Shown piece by piece: positions 31,401 to 38,662 of a stretch of DNA of 64,000 nt. A program made the position numbers and the translations under genes. The notes beneath the pieces are model-generated. The model made no database searches, had not been told where the DNA came from, and saw nothing but the letters and a program-made list of their open reading frames with translations. Origin of the DNA: IDS-8 sp035304345 (GTDB taxonomy: Bacteria; Pseudomonadota; Gammaproteobacteria; Steroidobacterales; Woeseiaceae); assembly GCA_035304345.1 (NCBI GenBank), contig DATGQE010000053.1:27151-91150 (forward strand). Reading direction: 5' to 3'. Numbering within the stretch: position 1 is the stretch's first letter; each line of letters starts with the position of its first letter.

Positions 31401-32150
31401 GGCGACGCCCATTCCGAGATCGCGATCGGGTTGAACAACGTGGCGTTCATGCTGCACGACCAGGGCAAGCACGAGGAAGCCGAGGTGATGTTTCGGGACG
31501 CGCTTGCGATGCAGCGCGAGCTCCTGAGCGAGAATCATCCCGCCGTGGCGATGACCCTCAACAACCTCGCTTTCCTGCTGTACGAGAAAGGCGAGACCGC
31601 GGAAGCAATGCAACTCTCCCGCGAGTCGCTGGACATGTACCGCCGCGCCTTTGGCGACGAGCATCCGTCGGTGGCGCGCGGCATGAACAATCTGGCGATG
31701 TGGATCGCGGAGTCCGGCGATTACGCGGCGGCCGAGCCGATGCTCCGCGAGGCGCTGGCGCTGCGCGTCAGGCTGCTCGGCGAGGAGCACATCGACGTCG
31801 CAGGCAGCCTGACCCTGCTCGCGGACGTTCTTGTGCACACGGAACGGTACGAGGAAGCGCGCGAGCTCGCCGCACGCGCGCGCGCGATCTGCGCCCGGGC
31901 GCTGTCCGGGAACCACTGGCGCACGGCGGGGGCGGCCAGCGTCGAGGGCGCGGCGCTCACCGGCCTCGGCCAGTACCAGGCGGCCGAAACGCTGCTGCTA
32001 GAGAGCCTCGCGATCCTGAAAGGCGACGTCGGCGCACTACCCGCTTTCGTCACCGACACCGAACGGCGCCTCGCCGATCTCTATCGCCGGTGGGGCAAGC
32101 CGGAGGAAGCCGCGCGCTGGCTGGCGCTGTCGGAGCACGGGCTGAATTGA
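28476..32150 (+). CDS. DUF4062 - nSTAND NTPase - transmembrane - TPR protein
   Basis: A very large signal-transduction NTPase of 1224 residues. Domains in order: an N-terminal DUF4062 (LRIFISSPGDVLEERTIAQR onward, residues 3-100, a TIR-like fold); an nSTAND1-type NTPase starting GLEAFEFEHAPVFFGR, with Walker A GMSGGGKSS near residue 251 and Walker B LVIDQMEE near 366; one membrane segment near residues 680-702 (GVVVTLAALALVAGSAAFF); then about ten 42-residue TPRs (LNNLGYVLGELGEYAEAEAL type) to the C-terminus. The GTG at 28476 is chosen because the DUF4062 begins there; the open frame extends 30 codons further back without motif support. STAND proteins switch on by ligand-driven oligomerisation and often act in stress or phage defence; the role here is inference. 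Confidence 0.93.
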   Translation: MQRLRIFISSPGDVLEERTIAQRVIERLQSEYVGRLVLEPVLWEHEPLVATGNFQEQIIRPAETDVVVSILWSRLGTRLPRGFTRPDGSRYESGTEFEFEDALAGFRANGKPDLLVYRKTAPPSVRLDDERELLERLRQKKKLDDFIARWFHDQAEGTLIAAFHSFESPGHFEELLEEHLHRLVERKLPDALGAAGEVPAVWKKGSPFRGLEAFEFEHAPVFFGRTKAVSDVLAALRRQAADDRAFVLILGMSGGGKSSLVRAGVLPMLTQPGVIEGVRSWRRAVFRPGDAPGDLFTGLAAALLREHALPSLDPDGEGPAALGRVLRESPHAAVQLIRTALAREAGAGTVQPADGKADARLALVIDQMEELFTQDGISAQDRRRFADTVDALARCGRVWVLATLRSDFYPRLAELPVIGALKEGAGQYDLMPPRPSEIAQMIRLPTRAAGLRFEEDPATSERLDDILRDTASERPEILPLLQFTLEELYQRRTANGMLTLEAYRALGGVEGSLAQRAETVYRQLAPEVQAALPAVLSALVSVERDGHDAVGRKRASWSIASNPEVREFLETFVAARLFVTELADDGSVVVSVAHEALLWHWPRVQEWLEQNRANLRVQSRVSTAAERWATENRRADLLLPRGQPLAEAEALLGQGVELGPTETEFVRASIARSRRAHRLEIGVVVTLAALALVAGSAAFFANEQRNLAVEARTRAEVEAETAKQITDFMVGLFGVADPAGEARGNTVTAREILDKGAARIEEELANQPAIRATLMETMGTVYTNLGLYPQATSLLESALEKRRELVGDRNVEVAKALVHLGDVLTLNASFERAESMYREALDMQRELLGEEHEDVARTLYALADVLGRRGAYAEAEPLFRQSLEMRRKLGGPRTVEVAESLEGLALNLFDQGDYEDPVPLLRDAVAIRRELQGEPPHPELADALNNLGYVLGELGEYAEAEALYREALDMKRQVLGDAHSEIAIGLNNVAFMLHDQGKHEEAEVMFRDALAMQRELLSENHPAVAMTLNNLAFLLYEKGETAEAMQLSRESLDMYRRAFGDEHPSVARGMNNLAMWIAESGDYAAAEPMLREALALRVRLLGEEHIDVAGSLTLLADVLVHTERYEEARELAARARAICARALSGNHWRTAGAASVEGAALTGLGQYQAAETLLLESLAILKGDVGALPAFVTDTERRLADLYRRWGKPEEAARWLALSEHGLN

Positions 32151-32178
32151 CATAATGAGGCGGCAGGAAGGGCGCCGA

Positions 32179-32207
32179 TTGCCCGGGTTCCGAAGCCGGG
32201 GTATTCT
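32179..32207 (+). promoter_or_regulatory. Sigma70-type promoter for the propeller-SLOG gene pair
   Basis: TTGCCC (32179-32184), a 17-bp spacer and TATTCT (32202-32207) lie in the 192-bp gap after the nSTAND gene. They suggest that the next two genes can be transcribed on their own. The downstream gene starts at 32343, leaving a leader of about 130 bases. Confidence 0.5.
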
Positions 32208-32342
32208 GGCTCGAGCGCTCCGGATAACGAACTCGATACAAGGACGCGCTTGAACCCGCGAGGCGAAGTCCTTCCGGGCGATTTCCTTCTATCACACGAA
32301 ATACATATCCAGGCGAGCCGGGGAAACCGGCGGGGATGTCAC

Positions 32343-34007
32343 ATGCCAGTTCGTCGTCTTCGTTCCATTGCGTTCGTTGCATTGTTCCTTTGCGCCTGCG
32401 CGGCGGAAGCCGACACGGTCCTGTGGGGTTCCTCGGCGGACCCCCACGCGGCGGCAGGCCTCTACACGATCGCCGCCGGCGACGGCGCGGCCGTGCCGGT
32501 GGGGCCGGGCAGCGCGGGCGGAGTGAGCGCACTCGCGCTCGACCCGCAGTCGGGAACGCTCTACGGCATACTCGGGAGCGCGTGCGACGGCGCGACGCTG
32601 GTCACGGTCGACCAGGACACCGGCGCGCTCACGGTGATCGGTGTGTTGCAGGGCTCGGGGTTCGACGGCACCCCCGGCCCCCATTGCCGCGGCGGCGCCG
32701 ATGCCCTCGCCTTCGGCCGTGACGGCACGCTGTATGCCGGCGGCTGGAACGGCGGCACGAAGGGCGGCAAGCTGCTCACGGTCGACAAGGCGACGGGAGC
32801 GGTAATCGCGAGCCGGCCGACCGAGGCCCTGAAAAAGGGCAAGGAGCCGGTGAAGATCACGGGACTCGCGACCGCGCCGGACGGGCGCTTGTGGACGTCG
32901 CACGGCGGCGCGGCGGCTGCCGTCCTGCACACCGTCGATCCGCAGACCGGCCGTTTCACCTCCCGGCTGAAGCTCTCGGACGAGAACGCGGCCGTCACCG
33001 GCCTGGCCTTCGGGCCGGACGGCACCCTCTACGGCGCGGTGAAAGACGGGAAGAAGCTGGCGTCGATCGAAACGGACGGCAAGCACCGCGGCAAGGTCCG
33101 CATCGTCGGGCGTTTCGGCGACGGCGTGCGGATCGCCGGCCTGCAGCTTCTCGGCGTACGGGTCCTGGCAAGCGACTGCACCGCCGCGCGCGGCGGGTGC
33201 AACCCGACCGGCGGACAGGCGCTCGTGCTGCCCGACACGCTCGCGATACCGCCGGACGCGACCATCACCCAGCATACGCTGTTCATCACGGACCCGCGCG
33301 TCGCGAGCGGCCGCTGCGGAAAGGATCCGCTCGTGCTCTTCGAAGACGATCCGCGGATCCCGGACCTCATCATCCCGGAATACCTGTGCGGCTCGCCCGA
33401 TTTCGTCGTCCTGCGGACGCGGTCGGACCTCCTCCTCACGCAGGGCACCGTCATCGCCACCAACGAGCCGGAGGCCTTCTTTGCCGACGCCCTGCCCTGC
33501 GCGACGCCGATCACCGGGGATCCGCAGCAGCAGGACGTCATGGTCTGGCAACCCACCGACAGTGCCGACATCGAGGAAGGTCACGCGCTCGAGCTGACGT
33601 TCGAATGCGGCAGCTCGCGCGGCCGTACGAGAGGCCTGTCCTGGTACGTGGTCGGCTTACACATCGACTTCGGGCTGGACTGGAGCACGCAGCCGGACGC
33701 GGTCCGGCAGGCATTCGTCGACCTGACGAGCGTGAAGTTCCACGGCCTGGTCCAGGCAGTCGTCAATGCGAAGGGCGTCCTGCCGAAGAAGTACTTCAAG
33801 AAGCTCCTGGAAAGCGTCACGCGCGCCAGCGAGGCGCACGAGCAGGGACGCTATCATCTCGCCTCACGCGAGATGGCCAACTTCATCCACCTCGTGGAGC
33901 GCGCCTGCTTCGAGCCGAGCAATTTCAATCACCACGGCAACGTCGAGATGCGGGCGCACAACGTCAGGTTCATGCTCGACGAGAAGGTGATCGGCATCAT
34001 GCCCTGA
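32343..34007 (+). CDS. Secreted beta-propeller-like protein with C-terminal helical domain
   Basis: An exported protein of 554 residues. The signal peptide (MPVRRLRSIAFVALFLCACA) ends near AEA-DTV. The next 250 residues contain four or more blade-like repeats with the pattern (V/I)xxLAxxPDGTLYG (VSALALDPQSGTLYGI, ALAFGRDGTLYAGG, ITGLATAPDGRLWTSH, VTGLAFGPDGTLYGAV). Cys-bearing segments follow, and then an all-helical C-terminus (VVNAKGVLPKKYFKKLLESV ... YHLASREMANFIHLVERACF) resembling the FIMAH-type domain. ATG at 32343 is chosen because it opens the signal peptide; the frame is open to 32250. It lies 16 bp before the SLOG gene. Function is unknown; a ligand- or surface-binding role is inference. 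Confidence 0.85.
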   Translation: MPVRRLRSIAFVALFLCACAAEADTVLWGSSADPHAAAGLYTIAAGDGAAVPVGPGSAGGVSALALDPQSGTLYGILGSACDGATLVTVDQDTGALTVIGVLQGSGFDGTPGPHCRGGADALAFGRDGTLYAGGWNGGTKGGKLLTVDKATGAVIASRPTEALKKGKEPVKITGLATAPDGRLWTSHGGAAAAVLHTVDPQTGRFTSRLKLSDENAAVTGLAFGPDGTLYGAVKDGKKLASIETDGKHRGKVRIVGRFGDGVRIAGLQLLGVRVLASDCTAARGGCNPTGGQALVLPDTLAIPPDATITQHTLFITDPRVASGRCGKDPLVLFEDDPRIPDLIIPEYLCGSPDFVVLRTRSDLLLTQGTVIATNEPEAFFADALPCATPITGDPQQQDVMVWQPTDSADIEEGHALELTFECGSSRGRTRGLSWYVVGLHIDFGLDWSTQPDAVRQAFVDLTSVKFHGLVQAVVNAKGVLPKKYFKKLLESVTRASEAHEQGRYHLASREMANFIHLVERACFEPSNFNHHGNVEMRAHNVRFMLDEKVIGIMP

Positions 34008-34023
34008 GCCGGGCTCCGGTCGC

Positions 34024-35787
34024 ATGTCGGAGGAAGCCGGCAGGCCAGGCAGCCGGGAACCGCGCGCGTTGCCGCTGGTGATCGCGACCACGGGGCATCG
34101 CGACCTGGTCGCCGGCGAAATGCCCCGCATACGCGAGCGGGTGCGGGACCTTTTCGCCTGGCTCGCGGAGCGCTTCCCGGAGCGCAGGCTGCAGGTCGTG
34201 TCGGCGCTGGCGGAAGGTGCGGATCGCCTGGTGGCGGAGGAAGCCCTCGCCACCGGCGTCGAGCTCGTGGCGCTGCTGCCGATGCCGCGGGAGCTTTACG
34301 TCCGGGACTTCCGGGAGGACGCATCGAAAGCCGGGTTCGACAGCCTCGTGCGGCGTGCGTCCGCCGTTTACGAGCTGCCCCTCGCCCCCGGCATCGGCGC
34401 GGACGACATCAGAAGCTCGGAGCGGGCACGCGGCCTCCAGTACGCGCAACTCGGCGTGTTCCTGTCGGCGCACTGCCACATCCTGCTGGCGCTCTGGGAC
34501 GGCAAGCCGTCCGACCGGCTCGGCGGCACCGGCCAGATCGTTCGCTTTCACCACGACGACGTCATGCCCGGTTACTCGGCGCCGACGGCCGCGACCCAGC
34601 AGATGCTGGTGGACGACGAAAGCGACCTCGTGTACCACGTCGTGTGCTCGCGCGACCGGCCGGACGGCGCCCCGCGCGCGGGTCTCGAGCCGCTGGACTG
34701 GTGGTGGTTCACCAAGGACCGGGAACGTCCGCTGAGCAAGGAGTTGCCCCCGCAGCACCGGCTCGTCTTCCGCCGCTACGGCGAATTCAGCGAGGATGCC
34801 GTCCGTTTCGGCGCGAGCATCGAGGCGGCGGGAAACTCGCTGCTGGGCACGGCCGACCTCACCCGGCTGCCCCCCGGAATCGACGACATCGACCGCCTGT
34901 TCCGCACCGCGGACTGGCTCGCGGTGCATTACCAGCGGCGCGTCCTCGCCGGCCTGCGCACGACCTACCTGCTCGCGTTCTTCATGGCGCTCGCCTTCCT
35001 GCTTTACGCGGACGTCCTGCCATCGCCGATGCTCATGATCGCGTTCCTGCTGCTGTTCGCCGGGGCGACGGCGATCCAGCTCTGGAGCAGGCGCAAGGCG
35101 TGGCATCGCAAGTACCTCGACTACCGCGTGCTCGCCGAGGGGCTGCGCGTGCAGCTCTACTGGGCGGCGGCCGGCGTGAGGCGGGAATCGGTATCCAAGT
35201 TCACGCACGACCATTTCCTCCAGACCCAGGACCCGGAGCTCGGCTGGATCCGCAACGTGATGCGGGTCGCGGGCTTTCGCTGCGACGTCGAGCCCGCCGG
35301 CGCGGCCCGCGGGCTGGACTTCGCGATCCGGGAATGGATCGGCGATTCCGCGACCGGCCAGCTCGGCTATTTCGGCCGGAAACGGGAGGAGCGGCTCGCG
35401 AGGAAGCGAATCACCGATCGCCTGGCACGGCTCAGCCTGCTCGTCAGCGTGGTGGTGGTCGCCGTCCTGCTGGTGGCCGGCAGCACCATGACGGACACGC
35501 TGCGGGAATGGCTGTTGGTGGTCATGGGCGTGACGCTGCTCCTGTTCGGTGTGCGTGAGAGTTACGCCGACAGCACCGCGGAGGAGGAGCTGATCAAGCA
35601 ATACGACTTCATGCTGCGCATCTTCCAGAACGCACGCCGGCGCCTCGACCATGCGGAGAACGACGCGGAGCGGCGGCAGATCCTCCGGGCGCTGGGAGAC
35701 TCGGCGCTCGACGAGCATGCGCAGTGGATCCTGACGAACCGGGATCGCGCACCGGAGCAGGGCGACATCTGGCGGATGGGGAGCTGA
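34024..35787 (+). CDS. SLOG-type nucleotide-sensor domain fused to four-TM SLATT-like effector
   Basis: A 587-residue protein. The first 190 residues form a Rossmann-like SLOG/LOG-type domain (VIATTGHRDLVAG, VVSALAEGADRLVAEEALA, LLPMPRELY, LLALWDGKPSDRLGGT) of the kind that binds nucleotide-derived ligands. Then come two membrane segments at about 312-355, a cytosolic stretch with HRKYLDYRVLAEGLRVQLYW typical of SLATT-like helices, and a second pair of membrane segments at about 470-512, followed by a charged helix. SLATT proteins are thought to be pore-forming effectors of nucleotide-signalling conflict systems. It lies 16 bp after the secreted-protein gene. The assignment rests on motif style and needs profile confirmation. 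Confidence 0.78.
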   Translation: MSEEAGRPGSREPRALPLVIATTGHRDLVAGEMPRIRERVRDLFAWLAERFPERRLQVVSALAEGADRLVAEEALATGVELVALLPMPRELYVRDFREDASKAGFDSLVRRASAVYELPLAPGIGADDIRSSERARGLQYAQLGVFLSAHCHILLALWDGKPSDRLGGTGQIVRFHHDDVMPGYSAPTAATQQMLVDDESDLVYHVVCSRDRPDGAPRAGLEPLDWWWFTKDRERPLSKELPPQHRLVFRRYGEFSEDAVRFGASIEAAGNSLLGTADLTRLPPGIDDIDRLFRTADWLAVHYQRRVLAGLRTTYLLAFFMALAFLLYADVLPSPMLMIAFLLLFAGATAIQLWSRRKAWHRKYLDYRVLAEGLRVQLYWAAAGVRRESVSKFTHDHFLQTQDPELGWIRNVMRVAGFRCDVEPAGAARGLDFAIREWIGDSATGQLGYFGRKREERLARKRITDRLARLSLLVSVVVVAVLLVAGSTMTDTLREWLLVVMGVTLLLFGVRESYADSTAEEELIKQYDFMLRIFQNARRRLDHAENDAERRQILRALGDSALDEHAQWILTNRDRAPEQGDIWRMGS

Positions 35788-35851
35788 CCGGGCGCGGCCC
35801 GGACGGCGACCTGCGGGAGCGGGGAAGCGCGACGGCCCGGCGGGCGCGGCT

Positions 35852-37375
35852 TCAGTCGGCGGCGCGCGCGTGCGTGACCTGCGCGGGGCAGCCGCTGCCG
35901 GGCGTATAGGGGCCGAGCCCCGTGCGCACGCTCGCGACCTCGCCGGGACCCAGCACCCCCGTGAGCCTGCGCTCGAGCACGCGCTGGCCGGTCAGCCGGA
36001 CGGCGATGCCGATGTCGCCGATCGGCACGGACGTCGCGTTGCGCAGCGAGACGACCAGCTCGCCGCTCGACGCAGCATCGCATCGCACCTGCACGTAGCC
36101 GGCCGGATTCTGTGCGAGATCCAGCCGGATGAGCCGGGCCTGCGCGGTTTCCGCCAGCTTGCCCTGGCCGCCCGCGGCCACCTTGAAGTGCTCGATGGCG
36201 GCGGCGCGGTTGCCGCGCTTCGCCGCGATGTCGCCGAGCACGTAATGCGCGGGGCCGGTCGGCAGGAGCGCCAGGCTCTTCTGCAGGTCCTGCACGGCGC
36301 GGCTCTCGTTGCCGAGCTCGTTGTACGCGAGGCCGCGCTGCAGGTAGTAATAGAAGAAGTCGTCCCGCCGCTCGATCGCCGCATCGTAGCTCTCGATCGC
36401 GTCCTCGTACTCTTCTTCCACCAGCCGCGCATCGCCGCGCAGCGCGTAGAAGTGCCCTTCCTCGGGCAGGATCGCGATCGCTTCCTCGGCCTTCTGCAGG
36501 GCCTTGGCGGTATCGCCTTCGGTCAGCGCCTTGCGGCCCTCCTCGTAGGCCGCGTAGGCCGGCTGGACCTCCCGCGTCCGCTGCATCACGCGGGCATAGG
36601 TGTCCTCGCCCGTGATCCCGCCCGGCGGCAGCGACTGCGCCGTCCTGATGTTGGCCTGCACGCGTTCCTGCGACGGGGGATGCGAGGAAAAGAGGCCGGT
36701 CAGCCAGTTCTCCCGGCGCCCTTCGCTGAGCCGCACGAATTTCTCCTGCAGCGTGACCGCCCCCTGCGGATCGTACCCGGCCGCGGACATGTACCGCATG
36801 CCGTAATGGTCGGCTTCGAGCTCCGCCGAGCGCCCGTATTTGAGGTTGATGAGCTGCGCGCCCACGTTGGCGCCGAGCACGAAAAGCTGCCCGTAGTCAC
36901 TGTCGCGGCTCGCGACCGCGGTGCCCAGCACGAGGCCCTGCAACAGCATCCCGCGTTCCATCTGGTTGGCGGAGTGGCCCGCCGCCGCGTGCACGATCTC
37001 GTGGCTGAGCACGGCGGCGAGCTCGGCTTCGGATTCGAGCTCGACCAGCAGGCCGCGATTGATCGCGATCTTGCCGCCCGGCAAGGCCCACGCGTTCGGC
37101 ACCGAGTTGTTGAGCACGGTGAACTCGTAGGGAAGATCCCGGTCGCTCACGGCGGCGAGCTTCTGCCCGACCGACTGCACGTATTCCGTGAGGGCCGGGT
37201 CGATGTCGTAGTCACCGCCCTGCGACTGGCGCATGGGCAGGTAGTTTTCCTCTCCGAGCTGGATCTCGGTGGCCTCGCCGACGAGCACGATCTCCCGCTT
37301 GCCGGTGACTGGGTTGACGGCACACCCGGTGAGGCCGATCGCCAGTAGGAGAACGGTGAGCTTTCGCTTGAGCAT
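35852..37375 (-). CDS. M48 family zinc metalloprotease with TPRs (BepA/YfgC-like lipoprotein)
   Basis: A 507-residue periplasmic protease and chaperone. LTGC at residue 18 is a lipobox. The zinc site HEIVH lies at residues 125-129 within LSHEIVHAAAGH, and the third ligand Glu is in ELEADHYGMRYMSAAGYDP. TPR-like repeats (DTAKALQKAEEAIAILPEEG and following) occupy residues about 290-420. A C-terminal beta domain follows that is not in BepA. Known relatives assist outer-membrane protein assembly and degrade misfolded barrels, which fits a cell with many TonB receptors. It is a single gene, convergent with the SLOG gene and 110 bp after apbE. Confidence 0.93.
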   Translation of the reverse strand: MLKRKLTVLLLAIGLTGCAVNPVTGKREIVLVGEATEIQLGEENYLPMRQSQGGDYDIDPALTEYVQSVGQKLAAVSDRDLPYEFTVLNNSVPNAWALPGGKIAINRGLLVELESEAELAAVLSHEIVHAAAGHSANQMERGMLLQGLVLGTAVASRDSDYGQLFVLGANVGAQLINLKYGRSAELEADHYGMRYMSAAGYDPQGAVTLQEKFVRLSEGRRENWLTGLFSSHPPSQERVQANIRTAQSLPPGGITGEDTYARVMQRTREVQPAYAAYEEGRKALTEGDTAKALQKAEEAIAILPEEGHFYALRGDARLVEEEYEDAIESYDAAIERRDDFFYYYLQRGLAYNELGNESRAVQDLQKSLALLPTGPAHYVLGDIAAKRGNRAAAIEHFKVAAGGQGKLAETAQARLIRLDLAQNPAGYVQVRCDAASSGELVVSLRNATSVPIGDIGIAVRLTGQRVLERRLTGVLGPGEVASVRTGLGPYTPGSGCPAQVTHARAAD

Positions 37376-37485
37376 GACAGTCGTCCTCTAAAGCGCCGCC
37401 GGTCCGAGTGGCCGGTAATAGGGTCACGATCGATTATATCAACGGGCCATCCGCCGCCCTTCGTGCCCGCGGAGCCGCAAGGGGG

Positions 37486-38520
37486 TCAGCGCGCCTGCCT
37501 GGCGACGAGCTCCGCGAAGGCCGGGGACATCGCCTCGCTGAAGCCCTCGTCGGTCCGCTGCTGGAACAATGCCGCGATGCCCTGCTCGGTCGCGAGCGCC
37601 ATCCCTTCTTCGGGACCGAGCACCAGGAGCGCCGTCGCCATCGGATCGGCGAAGGTCGCCCGTTCCGCGATGACCGTGACCGAGGCGAGGTTGTGCGCGA
37701 CCGGCCGGCCTTCCCGCCCGTCGATCAGGTGCGAGTAGCGCCGCCCCTCGTGCACGAAGTAATTGCGGTAGTCGCCCGACGTCGACGCGGCGGAATCGGT
37801 GAGGGCCAGCACCATCTCGATCGTGCCGCCGTCGTCCGTCGGCTTCTCGATCGCCACGGACCAAAGCTCGCCCCGGGCGTTGCGGCCGCGCATGCGCAGC
37901 TCGCCGCCGATGGCCACGAGATAGTTGCGCAGGCCCTCGCGTTCCAGCAGCTCCCCGACGCGATCGACGGCGTAGCCCTTCGCCCACGCCGACAGGTCGA
38001 TGTACACGTCGGGCCGGTCCTTGCGCAGCGCGGGCTTCGAGCAGTCCGCGTGCACCCGCTGCCACCCGACGCGCGCCCTCGCGGCCGCCACTTCCTCTTC
38101 CGGGGGTGGCGCGAGCTCGACCGTGTCCGGCCCGAAGCCCCACAGGTTCACCAGCGGCCCGACGGTGATGTCGAACGCGCCGCCGGTCATCTCGCTCAGC
38201 CTCGCGGAAGCCACCACCGCGTCGCAGACGTCCGCGGAGACCTCGATCCAGTCGGTCGAGCGGCTGGCGTTGAACCGGGAAACGTCGGAGCCCACGATGT
38301 AGGTCGACATGCGGCTCTCGATGCCGTCGATGACCTCTTCGATCCCGCCGGCCAGCCGCTCCCTGGCCTCGGTGGGGACGGGCTCCGCGACCTTGACGCT
38401 GTAGCGGGTGCCCATGGCGGCACCGGTGAGCTCGTATTCGACGGCGGATTCACCTGTCCCGCAGGAAGCGGCGAGGACGGCGCAGGCCAGCAGTGCGGTC
38501 ACGTGCGTCGTTGAGCGCAT
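37486..38520 (-). CDS. apbE: FAD:protein FMN transferase (ApbE), lipoprotein
   Basis: A protein of 344 residues. It attaches FMN to Thr/Ser of exported flavoproteins. A lipobox-like CAVLAASCGTG lies near residue 20. Family signatures are GAAMGTRYSVKV, MTGGAFDITVGPLVNLWGFG, DLSAWAKGYAVDRV, NYLVAIGGELRMRG, SHLIDGREGRPV and the metal-binding AERATFADPMATALLVLG. ATG at 38520 is preferred; GTG at 38529 is possible. It sits upstream of the M48 gene on the same strand, with a 110-bp gap. No Rnf or Nqr genes, the usual clients, are seen here. Confidence 0.96.
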   Translation of the reverse strand: MRSTTHVTALLACAVLAASCGTGESAVEYELTGAAMGTRYSVKVAEPVPTEARERLAGGIEEVIDGIESRMSTYIVGSDVSRFNASRSTDWIEVSADVCDAVVASARLSEMTGGAFDITVGPLVNLWGFGPDTVELAPPPEEEVAAARARVGWQRVHADCSKPALRKDRPDVYIDLSAWAKGYAVDRVGELLEREGLRNYLVAIGGELRMRGRNARGELWSVAIEKPTDDGGTIEMVLALTDSAASTSGDYRNYFVHEGRRYSHLIDGREGRPVAHNLASVTVIAERATFADPMATALLVLGPEEGMALATEQGIAALFQQRTDEGFSEAMSPAFAELVARQAR

Positions 38521-38596
38521 GGATAACACCGGGCGGCGAGCGGCCTTCTACTTTAGCCCAACTCGGGCGGGGTTACAGGCGCGGACGGCTGCGGAA

Positions 38597-38653
38597 GGGC
38601 CCTGCCCGCGGCCAGGGCCCCCTGCCCGCGCTCGCCCGGAACGGCCGGGCGAG
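38597..38653 (-). terminator. Twin GC-rich hairpins after the TonB receptor gene
   Basis: Next to the receptor stop, CTCGCCCGG/CCGGGCGAG with a 5-base loop (38631-38653) and then GGGCCCTG/CAGGGCCC form two strong inverted repeats. No T-run follows, so they may act as stabilisers or as a factor-assisted terminator rather than a classical one. Confidence 0.45.
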
Positions 38654-38662
38654 GCAGCCGGC

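Noticed and set aside
28443..31916. Long minus-strand frame opposite the nSTAND gene
   Set aside because: No domain, Arg/Leu/Ala-rich composition, and the plus strand carries clear Walker motifs and TPRs.
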